From the NCBI GenBank assembly GCA_030762175.1, contig CM060831.1, forward strand, positions 684,501-748,500: a stretch of 64,000 nucleotides of DNA, read 5' to 3'. A program made the position numbers and the translations under genes. Positions 11,517 to 24,640 of the stretch are shown here, in pieces. Within the stretch, counting starts at the first letter, position 1. Each line of letters opens with the position of its first letter. This DNA is from Metallyticus violacea (Eukaryota; Arthropoda; Insecta; Mantodea; Metallyticidae). The notes beneath the pieces were generated by a model. The model saw only the letters and a program-made list of their open reading frames with translations, searched no databases and was not told where the DNA came from.

Positions 11517-12940
11517 CTGCAATATACAAAGAAACATACTAACATATAGCGCCTGCTGCGAGCAGAGTCACATGCTGGCTATGGTTCATTTCCCGTGTCG
11601 GCTGGTGGCGACCAAAGGATTAGCCGACTAATTAAGTCGTGAGTGTAGACCTCACTAACAAACTAGCACCAAAAATAATCTGGCAACGCAGTTCAGTAGC
11701 CTACCTTCCGGAGAGCGGAAAGCAACACTCCCTCAAAATTCATAAACATTCAACTGTCTGATGACGAAGAGCGGTTATAATTGTATTTTCCAACTCAGTG
11801 TATACAAATTACGACTTCACTTAAGAATGCATTAACCTGAAAAAATGACAAAAATTGATAAGCTTTTAGAAATAAAGTTTTTAAGCCCTTTTTAAGGACT
11901 TTAAAATTTAAACCTACCAGCTTTTAAATGGACGCAAGACAGAAACACATCTACTTCTACAATACTAGAAGTTTCGATTATTTTGGGACCCTTCGACTAT
12001 CTAAATAGACCTTGCAGTATTATTATGGTAAAGTCATTAGGTATAATATAAATGAGCTACACGGTATGAAAATTGCAGTGTGACCACATTTCTTGTCATG
12101 GTGTAAATACAATAGCCAGAAATATAATACCACTTCCATACTGTATAAAACCTATCTCTATAACTCAGAATTCCTGAAAAAGTGTTTACATGGGAAGAGC
12201 CAAAAAGCCTTGAATTCCATGATACCCTAAGACAAGTTCACTGTTAATGAGGCAATAGCTTGCTTCAATGTTGGGAATATAATGAGCAAAGTGCTAAGGA
12301 AAATGGAAATAAGTTTAAGGCTTGGTGTGCAGAAGGGAATACTTCAGAATAGTGTCCAGCAAGAAAGAAGACAGAAAAGAAGATGGACAACTAATAACAA
12401 AGAAAAGCAGTCCGCAAAGCAATGTTAAGTACAAAATACAACACTTGTTTTTTGTCATTTCCCGCAAACCTAAGTTTTCGATTTTAATATCTTTTATCAG
12501 AAGTGAAAAATTTAGGGTTGTTTTTATATATGTAAAAAATAATTTGAGTCTTTTCAATTCATTACATTTTTAAATATTAATAGCTATAAACTATTAGTAA
12601 ACTTTATTTCAGTAGTTAGACATTTTACAAATTTATATCTATATGAGATATAATTTAAAAATTAATGATTCAGTTTATTAATATTATCCCCACCTGCAAA
12701 TAGCCAAACATTTATTTCACTGTGGTTTTTATTTTTGAGACTTGGTACATTGTATATGGCAAAATATTAAATTATTTATAACAATTTAAATACAGCAAGG
12801 TTGTCGACAATAAGAGACAAAGGACACTAATTTTTCTAATTTATTTAAAAAAGCAGACTATAATGAATAGTATTTTTACAAATTTTTGTACATATGATTA
12901 TTTATGAAAGTTATATTTTAAAGAAAATATGGCATTAAGA

Positions 12941-13223
12941 TTGATGATTTGTTTTATTTACGGAAGATCTTTAACATCTCAGTCATCAGCGTTCCATTCT
13001 ATTCAGATCGTGAAACGGTCAACAAATTTTTCTTTCAGGCTTGAGGTTCTTTTTCGTGCCGTAAATGTGCGACATGGAACCCACAGCTTTACTTCCCTCC
13101 CGAAGGAAGCCCATAGTTAGGATTTTTTACGCCCGAAAAAATCATCGATCCTGGCCGGGTTTGAACCCGCTTTCTTGGGTTTAGAAGGCAAGTATGATAA
13201 CCCACTACACCACCAGGACCGAC
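12941..13223 (-). mobile_element. SINE family B copy with 12-bp target-site duplication
   Basis: Reads on the minus strand from a tRNA-like head (GTCGGTCCTGGTGGTGTAGTGG, B box GGGTTCAAACCCGG) through TTTTTTCGGGCGTAAAAA and a body with TACGGCA to a tail ending in AAATAAAACAAAT. It is flanked by the perfect direct repeat ATGGCATTAAGA (12929-12940 and 13224-13235), which shows insertion by target-primed retrotransposition. Confidence 0.95.
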
Positions 13224-13456
13224 ATGGCATTAAGAGGACTAATAGACGCAAACGCCTAGCACACCAAATTTTAACATATTTCAAATCGCAAAATTCGTGC
13301 TGATTTATAATATAACATTATTACAGAATTTTATTGCACTTTTTCAGGATATCTTAACTAAACAGCAGCTGATCTGAGTATGCAGCAGCCCTACATAAAA
13401 AAGAGACTTTCGAATGTTAGTGGAGCATTTTATCGAGTTATTCGTTACTCATTTAT

Positions 13457-13667
13457 TGTCGGCACGGGTGGCTCAGATTTGTGAGCGTGAGGTATGGTGT
13501 TCATCCTCCCTGACTGAGTATTTTCGGTAAATGCCGGGGAGATACCCTAAACTTAATTATAGAACGCTTCCTTCCTTTAAAAACGAATTCTTTCTCAGTT
13601 TATCATTTCATCTCATGTATCATCAGTGTCCACAGCCTATATTGCCTTAGTAGTTAAACACTATTAA
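13457..13667 (+). mobile_element. SINE family A copy, head deleted
   Basis: Starts GGCACGGGTGGCTCAG, lacks most of the A-to-B box interval, then keeps CCTCCCTGACTGAG, AAATGCCGGGGAGATACCCT and TTTATCATTTCATCTCATGT and ends with GTTAAACACTATT. Confidence 0.85.
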
Positions 13668-14457
13668 AAAAATAAAATTATAAAAATTGCGAATATTTAT
13701 GCTATTGTTGATAATGAAACGTTTGTTATAAATATCTTATTCAATAGCAAATAATTTTGCTAAACTTCATTTGCAGTATTATAAATAAAAATATAAATAG
13801 AAAATCGGTTTAAAAAATTAACTCCTAAACATAATGCAGAGGTTTAAGGGAAAAGAAACAGATATTTTCCGTCCAAAAAAAAAAAAAAATGTTTAGATTT
13901 TGCTCTTAAATCTTAAGACAGCCTCCTGACCGTCTCTTACCTTTAAAACAAATGTTAAAACCTCCGTCTCTCGGCCTTTTGCTTTTAGGCATTTAAAACT
14001 TAAAACTAAAATTTTCTCGGCTTTTAGGCATTTTCTCACACTCAAATCCTACCACGCATTTTTATGAGGTTCTACAAACTTTGCTGCATGACATGCCTTT
14101 TCCTGAAAAGCACAGAATATATTTTTAAAATATTGTTTACTGCAATCAATGATTACACAAATTTACATAAAATCGTAATTAAATACCTATGCTAACTTTT
14201 ATTTAATATTTAGGACACAATTACAAAGTTTTGTAGAAAAATGTCAACTTTTATAAGAGGAAACAGGCATTTAGCAATAACTTTGAATCACAAAAATATA
14301 AATAATGAATAAAATAAAAGTAAATACATTATTAAACAATATCAAAATGTTTATATAGAGAGGTAACTGAGCAATGTTTGTGCAAAATATTGAATATCTA
14401 GGTTTAACTATTAAGTTTTTTCACATTTCACTTCAGTGTTCCTTAAATTTAAATGCT

Positions 14458-14960
14458 GTTGAACACCACAAGGAAGGTCACCAAAAGAACCGAACAGAAC
14501 TGTTGGACATTATTAAGAAATTCTCAAAAAGAACTAACAGAATTGTTGAACGTAATGAGGAAAGTCTACAAAACTGAACAGAACTGTTGAGCATAACTAG
14601 GAAGATGTCAAAAAGATATGCACAGATATGTTAGATATTACAGAGAAAGTCTCAAAAAGAACACACCATTACAACAGTCACCAAATTTACCGAACAGCAT
14701 TAGGAAAGTCACTAAAAGAACTGAACAGCATTAGGAAAGACACTAAAAGAACTGAACAGCATTAGGAAAGCCACCAAAAGAACTGAACAGAGCGCTGTTG
14801 GGCAACATTAGGAAAGTCTTAAAGGAACTGAATATTGGATATCGCAGGGAAAGTCTAAAAAAGAAATGAACAGAACTTTTGGACATCATTACGAAAGTCA
14901 CCAAAAGAACTGAACATAATTTCACAGGGAAAGTCTCAAAAAGAACCAAACGTGTCAAAG
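14458..14960. repeat. Degenerate tandem repeat with GGAAAGTC..AAAGAACTGAACAG units
   Basis: Imperfect units of roughly 55-60 bp containing AGGAAAGTCACCAAAAGAAC and TGAACAGAACTGTTGGACAT. Between about 14690 and 14790 a shorter unit of about 33 bp (GAACTGAACAGCATTAGGAA) is repeated three times. Copies are diverged by point changes and deletions. No coding function is indicated. Confidence 0.8.
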
Positions 14961-14999
14961 GGACTCTTCATAGACACCAGAAATAATTGCTTACATGTG

Positions 15000-15420
15000 G
15001 CAGATCTTAGGGATGGGGGAGATGTGAACAAGACAGGGTTTGTTATGTCGGTCTGCTTTGAGGGAGTTAGACGTCTGCTGAGAATGTCACCCAGAAGCAT
15101 CTAATGTTTTGTTGCAGCCTTGTTAATCGTAGACCTTTTAAAGCTATAAAACGTGTCTCTCTTCTGTTCTTAGCAAGTAAGTTGTGATCAAGTTCAGATT
15201 TTGTTTGGGGATTTTCGTGCTGGTAACACACGCCAACTTTCGAGACGAGCAAACCCAACTGAGGGGAACGGGACCACAGGAGAGATGAAGGGGCCTATTG
15301 TGCTCGCATTTCGGCAACTTCCCAACTGCACAGCGTTAACAAGAGGCCACCTAATCACGAAACGCCTAGTTTGCTGCCCGCGGACTCCTAAATTGCTATG
15401 ATCTTGCAATGAAGAACATC
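15000..15420. other. GC-richer stretch without recognised family
   Basis: Balanced-composition segment with overlapping short ORFs on both strands (around 15194-15409). No domain motif was recognised. It could be a conserved non-coding element or an old transposon piece. Confidence 0.25.
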
Positions 15421-16498
15421 TCTAGGTAACTGTTTCGTTGTTTTCATGACTTAAAGACGATCTCTTGGAAATGTTGTGTAGCAGCGGGTTGTCTGATACA
15501 CTCTTGAGGCTCTGTTTTCAAAACCATTGTAGCAATTTTAACGAAACCTGGCCTAAAAATACCACAATGTGTGTTTAATTCACCTAAAAGCGATTTTTAA
15601 CGAGGGTGACTACCTACACTCGATAGGGGCGCTATAAACTGATACACGAATTAAAAGCTTAATTTTTATGTTTAGGAATTTAGTACAGTGAGCTCTGATC
15701 GGTTGTCTGGGTGCCAGAAAGCCGGACATTTTCGTGTAACGAAGTGAATTAAAAGAGTCAACAGGCAATTGGGGATTTTCCTAATTTAAATATCAACTTT
15801 GCGCTCGTTTGTCGAATTTAGATATAAGAAACGTACCTCATAGATAGAAAAATGCCAGGCCGTAAACGACGCTGAGGAAAACAACTGTCTATGCTCCAAA
15901 AAGTTCTGTCAGTTTTTTTTATGGTGCTCTTATTAGGAGCAATTGAAAAGTTAAGACGGTAACGGTAAGAACGGTAAGAATTGTTGTTGATAAATTAACT
16001 GTTACACTGACAGGTTCTTAGTGATAGCCAGAGCAGTCCTAAAGATGATTATCGAGCTTGCTTGTATGCGGAACGATATTGGTGCATCGAGGCGGAAAAT
16101 ATACCTGGCCTTCGGTGTTAATGCTGTAAACGAACGGAAGCAAGATAACTAATATTGAGATTTGCGAGGACGAGCCACAGCAATTCAACGTCAGTGATTC
16201 TACCTGCACACAAACTCGGTTGACAATGACCCACAAGAATGCAAGCGCTGAAGATGAGCAGAAATACTCCTTAATTGATAGGCTGATTATGTGCTATGAG
16301 AAGAAAATCATCTACTTCACTAGTTGGCAGCTAATGAATCTGTCCCCAACAATAGAAACTACCACCTCATTAAAAGAAGGTTATGCTCCGTCTCCGTGAT
16401 AGTGTTTTGTGCACCGTGAAGTGTGGTCAACCTGTCAAACAACATCATTATATGTTCTAAACAGCTGTAAATGTCAATAAAAATCTGAAAAAGTACTG

Positions 16499-17146
16499 TG
16501 CGATAGTGCTCGTGACACTGCTATTTGTCGTGGTTGAGAGACTCTAGCGAGGTACGATAGTGTTCGTGACACTGCTATCTGTTATGGTTGAGAGACTCTA
16601 GCGAGGTACGATAGTGCTCGTGACACTGCTATTTGTCGTGGTTGAGAGACTCTAGCGAGGTACGATAGTGTTCGTGACACTGCTATCTGTTATGGTTGAG
16701 AGACTCTAGCGCTGTACGATAGTGCTCGTGACACTGCTATTTGTCGTGGTTGAGAGACTCTAGCGAGGTACGATAGTGTTCGTGACACTGCTATCTGTTA
16801 TGGTTGAGAGACTCTAGCGCTGTACGATAGTGCTCGTGACACTGCTATCTGTTATGGTTGAGAGACTCTAGCGCTGTACGACAGTGCTCGTGACACTGCT
16901 ATTTGTCGTGGTTGAGAGACTCTAGCGCTGGACGACAGTGCTCGTGACATTGCTATCTGTCGTGGTTGAGAGACTCTAGCGAGGTACGATAGTGCTCGTG
17001 ACACTGCTATTTGTCGTGGTTGAGAGACTCTAGCGCTCCACGATAGTGATCGTGACACTGCTATCTGTCTCGGTTGAGAGACTCTAGCGCTGTATGATAG
17101 TGCTCGTGACACTGCTATCTGTCTCGGTTGAGAGTCTCTACGCTCT
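16499..17146. repeat. Minisatellite, 54-bp units, 12 copies
   Basis: Consensus: CGATAGTGCTCGTGACACTG, then CTATTTGTCGTGGTTGAGAG, then ACTCTAGCGAGGTA. Early units alternate between a GCTCGTG..ATTTGTCGTGG form and a TTCGTG..ATCTGTTATGG form, giving a 108-bp higher-order period. Later units are less regular. Since 54 is a multiple of 3, an 18-residue periodic minus-strand frame stays open; this is not taken as a gene. Confidence 0.96.
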
Positions 17147-17569
17147 TATCAGATTTTCCTTTCTTTGGATAATTACATTTGCAAATCTGGATTGAAGGTT
17201 CTCGGTAACGATGCAGATACGTTTTGTTCGGAATACGATTCTTATAGATATCGTAAAAATTACAAAACTTTACCTCCTGACCTGTCGCGTTTCCACATTG
17301 AAATTCGTCGCTGCAACATATTCCACCTATGTTCTACCTACATTCCTTTTGGTCTCTTGACTGTACTGAAATATTTTTAAGGTTATATAATGTGGATTTT
17401 TTTTCGTGAAATATGTTTTCCATTTAATTATATATTTATTTGTTACATCTACCACAAATCTACAATTTCTTAATTTCTTCTATGTCTAATAATAAATTCC
17501 TCAGTAATCTCTTCTCTGCAGTCTCATATCGCCGTAAGAGCTGGGATGTCTGTAACCCATTTTTTTTGT

Positions 17570-17842
17570 TAGTGTTTAACGCACCTTTTTACTACTGAGG
17601 CACCACATACGATGGACACTGATGATATATGAGATGGAATGATAAATTGGGAAAGGATATTTTTTAAGGAAGGGAACGTTCCAGGCCTGAGTTTAGGGTT
17701 CCTCTCCGGCATTTGCCATTTATGAGGACAGAGGAAAACCTGGAAAAAACCCCAGTCAGGGAGCACGGTCATGGCGGGATTCGAATCCCAAACTTTCCGC
17801 TCACGAGTTCGCGCCTTAACGAACTTGGCCACGCGTGGCGGT
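17570..17842 (-). mobile_element. SINE family A copy
   Basis: Minus-strand head CCGCCACGCGTGGCCAAGTTC with B box GGGATTCGAATCCCG reversed at 17771-17790, body with GGCAAATGCCGGAGAGGAACCC, tail with GTTAAACACTAAC. Near full length. Confidence 0.92.
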
Positions 17843-18600
17843 CTCTTTCTAACGCATGATTTGTGGAGAACTGTCTCTTTTATTATTATCAAAGTGGCCT
17901 TTATTATACAGATAATTTTGCTATTTAGTAAGCTTGATTTTAATTCTTTCATAAATTAGTGCCCTGGTATATAAATATATTATCTTGTTCAATAATAAAG
18001 CTTATTTGAGTCTTATTGGATTTAAGCTTTTGTAAACGAAGACTTACTTGCTTTTCTTCCTTTCTTTTATTGATGAGGGAATCAGTTATTTTAAAATTGT
18101 ATGTGTTTGCTACATTGTTCAATGTTGTAAATATTCTCTGGTTCTACCTAATCATTGGAATATAGAATTGTGTTTAAAGAATATTGTCATATAATATTTA
18201 TATACGAGGGTTGCCTTTTAAATTTTTACAAAAACTGGAAAAAAAATATTTTTTGGAACAAACTGTTTTATTGCTTTACATAACATTCGCATTTTCATGT
18301 GTTCAAAATTCAAACCAATTCTCGAAACATTTTTTTCACTCTTGAAGTTGGTATCTCTAAAACATGGTTTTAAAGGCTTCAATTTTTTTTCACTCTGATG
18401 TTGGTATCTCTAAAGCATGGTTTTTAACGGCTTCAACAGCATCTTGAGGTGATAAAAATCGCTGTCCACGCATTTTTTGTTTAATATCCGGCAACAAAAA
18501 TAAATCGTTAGGCGATAAATCAGGTGAATATGGACAATGAGACATTAATTCCGTACTTTTATACTTCAAATAATCAATTGTTTTACATGCTCTGTTGATT

Positions 18601-18892
18601 TTTGTTGATTTGACTTATTTACGTATGCTCTTTAACATCTCCGGTCATCAGCGTCCCATTCTATTCAGGGCGTGAGACGGCCGACAAATTTTGCTCAGTG
18701 ATCTCTTCATTCCAGCTTGAGGCTCTTTATCGTGCCGTAAATGTACGACATGGGACTCGCACTTTACTTCCCTTCCGAAGGGAGCCATACTTTGGATTTT
18801 TACGCCCGAAAAAATACATCGATCCTGGCTGGGTTTGAACCCGCGTTCCTGGGTTTAGTGGTATAGTTACCACTAGACTACCAGGACTGACA
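18601..18892 (-). mobile_element. SINE family B copy nested in mariner
   Basis: Full family B structure on the minus strand (head ending at ACCAGGACTGACAG, TTTTTTCGGGCGTAAAAATC, tail AAATAAGTCAAATCAAC). It is flanked by a near-perfect repeat of ACATGCTCTGT / ACATGCTGTGT. It interrupts the mariner transposase, so it is younger than the mariner insertion. Confidence 0.92.
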
Positions 18893-19621
18893 GACATGCT
18901 GTGTGAAAGTTGTCATTGTCATAATGAAGAATCATGATACGTTTTCGGTTGTTTTTCCTGTTTTCTGACTTCTGGCAAACAAATTATTGTATAACATGAA
19001 GCATTAACTGCTCTTCGATCTTCTAAAGGAACGGTTGCGACATGTCCAATACAATCGAAGAAACAAACTTTCTTGGAAGTGCTTGGTGAACGAACAATTT
19101 TTGTGGGATTCTGTTTATCTTGAAACACCCAAACAGTGAATTGTTGCTTAGTTTGATGTTCACAGGAATATATCCAAGCTTCGTCATCTGTTACGATGTC
19201 GTATACAGACTATGCAGATCAATGGTGGCTTTTTCGTGCATTTCATTATAGCAATTGATACAATAGTTTTTTTTTTGAACTTCGGTCAAATTATGCGAAA
19301 TTCATCGGGATCAGATCTTTTTACAGCTAAATGTTCAAGTAAAATCAAATGTACTGAACTCCTCGAAATGCTTAAGGATGCCTTTATCTCACTTTAAGTC
19401 ACATGCTGATCTTATTCAATCATATTGCACACAACATCGATGTTTTTTGAAATGACAACTGATTTTGATCGACTTTCACAAAATTCATCACTGACGGATG
19501 CACGACCATTACAAAATTCTGCAAACCAATGGTAAACGGTTTTTTCTCTTGGTGCTTCATTACCAAAAGTTGAACGAAGCGACTTTCTGCGTTGATGTTG
19601 AGCTAGGCCGTTGCTAAAATG

Positions 19622-19648
19622 GTAAAAAAAAAAAAAAAAAAAAAAAAA
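19622..19648. repeat. Poly-A tract inside mariner
   Basis: Run of about 26 A within the transposase N-terminal region of the mariner relic, a likely later expansion. Confidence 0.9.
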
Positions 19649-20938
19649 GCATCCAATGAAAACATTCACGTAAAATTTCCATTTCGCAAAATTGCTCTAC
19701 TTAAACCCTCGCTGTAAACAAAGTACTTGGTCAATTTCTAAGGTGCAACTGTTTTCACAATAACAAATACCAACTGCTGTGGAAATAGCAATGACATATC
19801 TCAATAGCACCACCTAGTGGTCGTTTGTAAAAAGTTAAAGGTTGACCCTCGTATTTTTGTTAATCTGTTGTTTATTGATTACTTCGTCCAATATAGATTA
19901 TAGAAAAACAGGCAATAAAGAATACTGTAGCTTCATATTCATTACTACATCATTGTGTTGTAATATCATTTGCATAGTTAATTCTGACGAGACCTGACCC
20001 CGGCTGTATCTTTCCAGACCAACATGCGACCACACATTGACAGTTATCACTAAGTGCTATAAAGCGACCTGTCAACAGAACTGAGGAGCATTTTGTTTAT
20101 CAGTTCACACATTCTAAACCTAGCACCCTGTGAAGGAGGTCCTAAAGGATTTCCTTCCCAAGAGAAAATTTTACTCCCTATGGTGAGAAACGAGCGACTT
20201 ACTTCCTGCGGATGCAACGGCGTGTACATTCAGGTGCAAAACATTTTTTTTAAAAAATGTAAATATTAAAAGTTATATGTTACAGATAATCTTGTGACCT
20301 CATAATGTAATGAGGGTCAGTAATTTAAAATCCGAACCGATGTGATTGTAGAAATGTGTGGGTAATCCTCGTGGGAAAGAAGATAGTACAATAAACAACG
20401 CATGGGGGCAAGTGTCACTTGAGTAGCAGTGCATTAAACACCACTAGTAGCAATATAGGCGCGTGAAGTCCGAAAAATGAAAGGTAACGATAACATTCTA
20501 TTTCAATAAAAATGACACGCTTCTCATGGAGTTGTGAAAACAGGAGCAATATAGCGATAAAATCAATAAGTCACTCTCAATATTTATAAAAGAAGTTCTG
20601 GCGCACCCACCTTACAGTTTATCTGAAATCAAGCTTATTGCTTTTTTCTAACAGATGTTTGGACTAACTCTCATACAACAATACTTTTGAAAATTGGACT
20701 CGGAAGTTTCCAAGGTATACATAAGCAGAGTTTGTCTGCACCATGTTTTCAAAACGCGATCTTGGTGTTAAAAGCAATGCTGCGGCATCTACACAAAATT
20801 TGCATGCAGATAGTATAGGTATGTCAGGGCCTACAGTTTGGACTGGGCTTAGCCTTGCGCTATAGGCAACTTCTCTTGCACTTTTGTGTTGCAGGCAGGC
20901 ATAGTCAGCTCTACACGCTCTGTTGCTTATTTTTTTTT

Positions 20939-21187
20939 AATGGTGTTTAACGCCCGTTTTACTACTGAGGTATCACAGGCGGTGGACACTGAGGATACAT
21001 GAAATGATAAACTAGGACAGGGAAAAAGCTTTTTTTTAAAGGAAGGCAACGTTTCAGGCACACGTTTAGGGCACTCCCCGGCATTTGCCATTATGAGGAC
21101 TGGGGAAACTTCTATCAGAGAGGATGGTCCTGGTGGGAATCGAACCCCAGACTTCCTGCTCACGAGTCTCGGTCACCCGTGTCGGTG
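20939..21187 (-). mobile_element. SINE family A copy, truncated head
   Basis: Tail on the left (GGTGTTTAACGCCCGTTTTA), body with GGCATTTGCCATTATGAGG, B box reversed at 21136-21148, head shortened to GAGTCTCGGTCACCCGTGTCGG. A deletion has removed the segment between A and B boxes. Confidence 0.9.
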
Positions 21188-22373
21188 CTGTGCTCCTGAA
21201 ACTTTGAAGAGAATATGTTTTGGTGATGACTCTCTTATATTTGTATTGTAACTGATAATAAGCAGACACCACAGGTTTTCAATCTTATTTCTTTTCGCTC
21301 AAATAAGTTTTGCCAGCATATTTTACTACGGTCAGTGTTCAGTTTATTCATGGGTCATTTTTTTATTATGCAGGTTTTCGTTTCAAAACTTGTCAATTTC
21401 ATTAACCACCTACTTATTTAAAATAAATTTAATTTAAATAAACAGTTCCTCAATTTAGATATCGAGTGAGAAGTTTTAAGCCTCCCATTCCCACTTTAAA
21501 TTTTTAAATGGCACTCATATACCTTATGATATTAGAAATTTAAAGAGTTTCCTTCTTTAAGTTTCTTTTGTAGCTTGGCAACCATACTTTGAACTTGGAC
21601 AGAATCAAAATATCGTAAAACAAATTATTTAGATAATATTACAGTTTTATTAAATAAAATTTTCAAAATGTGATCTATTGTTGATTAAACTGCTTAATTT
21701 CTGAAAAAAAATTATAATCTTAAATCTACATTGAATGCTCAATATGTATTTCAATTTTATCCGTCAAAAACAAAACAATAATTCAGGTTGGCATGAAACC
21801 GCCACAGTGATCTTGTGGTCAGATGGCTGCCTATAAATCCGAATATCCCGTAAAAGCAGTGGCCCCCCCCCCCTTTTTCCCCCCGCGGAGCTTTTCCTTG
21901 CCTCGAAAAAGTGAATGCTGGGTAGCTTTAAACATTGTAGACTCTGTCATTTTATTAAAACATTAATTCATAGTCTCTTTGGACCTTCATCGTTAAACTG
22001 GAGGAAAAAAAAAAAAGTTTCCAACCATCATAGAAAACAGTGAAATTCTATTTAGAATATAAGTATTAAAATTTAGGAGTAGCATTTGAAATGTCGAAGG
22101 AATATGGACGGCTAGCGATGAGAGGGTGAAATATAAAAATGTTAGAAGCATTGGTTTCAAATTCCTCATCAATATCTAAATTGACATTGTTTTTGATTAA
22201 ATTTAAGTAATTAGGTTGTCACTGAGGCTGGCAAGTCCTGTATTGTATTTTTCAACGTTTTCTTCAATGCCAACATTAATATTAGTTGCCGATATTTATT
22301 TAATGTAGAACCTTGTTCTCCCTCTACAAATGTCCATTATCCACATATTTGTGTCATTTTGTTTTCAAAGTTG

Positions 22374-22376
<3 letters not shown>

Positions 22377-22421
<45 letters not shown>
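22377..22421. repeat. (AT)n microsatellite
   Basis: About 22 perfect TA dinucleotides. Confidence 0.97.
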
Positions 22422-22426
<5 letters not shown>

Positions 22427-23656
22427 GGTAATTTCCAAAACTTTCAGGCCTAATGAACATTGGCAGTAAAAAAAAAAAATAATAAATTAACTTTGTAGAA
22501 CCTTTTGAATAACAGCAAATAGAACATTTGAGATCACTTATCGACACAGTCATGCTCTTTTCACCAAAAGTGTTTGGTTGTACATACAGCCAGGAATGTA
22601 CAGCTTCTTTCACCTCTTTAATTTCACTTTTCCTTCAGAACCTGTGGTATCAAGATCAAGGCTTAACATCTGAAGTTTCAATCTGCAATATGCAGCGGCC
22701 ATGAGAGGGAGAAGACAAAAGTCCTCCATGACTTAGGCTCGTCTCTTCATCGTTATACCGTGGAAGTTTGCGCACGAATCATTCTTGACATGCACTTCCC
22801 TATGGTCTGTTTTCCTATAATGACGTCAACCTGTTGCTAATCATACGTATACTCTTCAGACATGTCTTTATTGTTCCAGCAGATTCTCGTGTTAATTTTA
22901 CGTTCCGCACCTCCAGACTACAAAAATGATGAACATTCACGGTCTCCCTACGGTGGACTTCCGAATGAGCAAGTGTCGCAGGCACCGGGAGTTTGCAAGC
23001 TCTGAGATATTGTTGCTCTGGTATTACTCACATCATGTACATTCCAACTGAGTAAACTATCAACAAGCTAAAACAAGCTTTTTGAATTATTATTTTTACA
23101 TTCTGTGATTTGAATGTAAACCCAATATTCTTCTGTTTTATGAACATTTAACACAAGGTTTTCAGAATATATCCTTCTCGGCAGCTGGTCATGTCACAGT
23201 CGGCAGAGCCTTAAGCGTTTTCCGCTATCCCACATCAATTTTTCTATCATAAAAAGATGTTTCATGTATACAATTTGCTTTTTCAGAACACTGTAACAGT
23301 GGTTTATGATTTTCTAAATATTTCAGTATAAACTTGACAACGTTGCTTATAGCTATAGCTAGCATAAAGAATATAACTACATTCAAGATGTATAATAATA
23401 TGATATTTCATCATGGTATGAAATACCAAAGTTAATAGACTGATTCATAATTAGAGGAGTTACTTTCGCGACTTTTAAATACGTAAGTGGCTTTAAAATA
23501 TGAACTAAATTTTTAAACTTATATAGGACATACATAAAATGTTTCCATTAGAAGTCAAGGTACTACTGTCCGGTCTGTGCAGCTCTAGGTGGTTATCATA
23601 TGTCATCAACAGTACACGGCCAGGCTGTCTCTCTCATTATGTCAATATCAGCAATA

Positions 23657-23658
<2 letters not shown>

Positions 23659-23693
<35 letters not shown>
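23659..23693. repeat. (CA)n microsatellite
   Basis: About 17 perfect CA dinucleotides. Confidence 0.97.
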
Positions 23694-23696
<3 letters not shown>

Positions 23697-23829
23697 TCAG
23701 TTTCCCCCAGCACTCTACCCCTTCCCACCCCTCGTAACGTCAAAAACATCACCGTGATGCAGGATCCCAAGAGGCCCAGGGGAAATATTGAAAACAACAA
23801 CAGTGTGATCTCCAGCCCGGGACGAATTT

Positions 23830-24640
23830 CGTTATAACTTTACAAACGATATTATTTACAAAAGCGCGCGCTCTCATTTTGGGTTTCGCTGCCGCCGCCG
23901 CTCCGCTGTCGATTTTCATAACAAAGCCTCGCGTTTGAGTGGTTGTTGTTGGTGTACTCCCAGCGGGCTTGTCTGTTCAGATGTTATTATTAGTCTTGTT
24001 TCTAGGGGAATATAGTAGAGTGGCGCAGAGCACCATTCTCTCTCCTTCATAGATATTTAACGCATTTCCCTACAACCGCTGATTCCAAGAATCAATCACA
24101 CTTGCTAACCCAAAGTTTTCTTAAGTTATTTCATATCCTGTTGCTAAAGTGGGACTCGAATCCGCACATACAACCCTAAATAGCCTGCTGGGAAGTTATG
24201 ATTTAGCTGTCATCTCCCCCAACTCGCTATATTTTTTATTCTATTATCTCTGCAGGCACCCACCAGAGGGATGCAATGACTCCACTTCCGCCAGCAATTC
24301 TCTTGTCTGGTTCCGGTCGCACACGTGCGATTTCCCCGGGAGCTGCGTTTGTGGCCGAACGGGCAGATTAAATTAAAATGTGCCGCCGTCTTGCAACAGT
24401 GTGACCAAAAACGAACGACAACTCGCCAGTTACCAAATTGTAGCATGTAGGATAATTAGGACAACGGTGCTTCCGGAATGAAATGTGATAAAAACTGGTT
24501 CAGCAAGTTTCGCTCTGATGAGTAGGGTGGTGTCCGTCCGGAATAAAATGTGAAGGGATGTGACGGTCTGCCTGCCCCGGGAAGTGACGTCGCGTTCCTT
24601 CCGGAGGGGCCCATAGCTCCAAACACAAAAACCGAACATT
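23830..24640. other. GC-rich segment, possible regulatory region
   Basis: Contains a CpG-dense core (GCGCGCGCTCTC, then GCTGCCGCCGCCGCTCCGCTG near 23863-23910) and further mixed-composition sequence to 24640. Short ORFs on both strands show no recognised motif. Not obviously one of the repeats seen elsewhere in the window. Confidence 0.3.

Larger units (their letters stand above)
18203..19853 (-). mobile_element. Mariner element with terminal inverted repeats, disrupted
   Basis: Bounded by TA and about 28-bp terminal inverted repeats starting CGAGGGT (18205-18232 and 19824-19851). Minus-strand relics of transposase are readable in order: FGNEAPREKTVYHWFAEF and SVSDEF in the N-terminal helix-turn-helix (19412-19600), QFTVWVFQDKQNPTKIVRS near 19075-19145, and YSPDLSPNDLFL near 18495-18533, the third-Asp region of the D,D34D catalytic domain. 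The family's usual length is about 1.3 kb; the excess here is a family B SINE (18601-18892). A segment of about 65 bp is tandemly duplicated at 18345-18430. Multiple stops and frameshifts make it non-functional. Confidence 0.93.

Noticed and set aside
16852..17112. 86-codon minus-strand frame with 18-residue repeats
   Set aside because: Product of the 54-bp minisatellite; no independent coding evidence.
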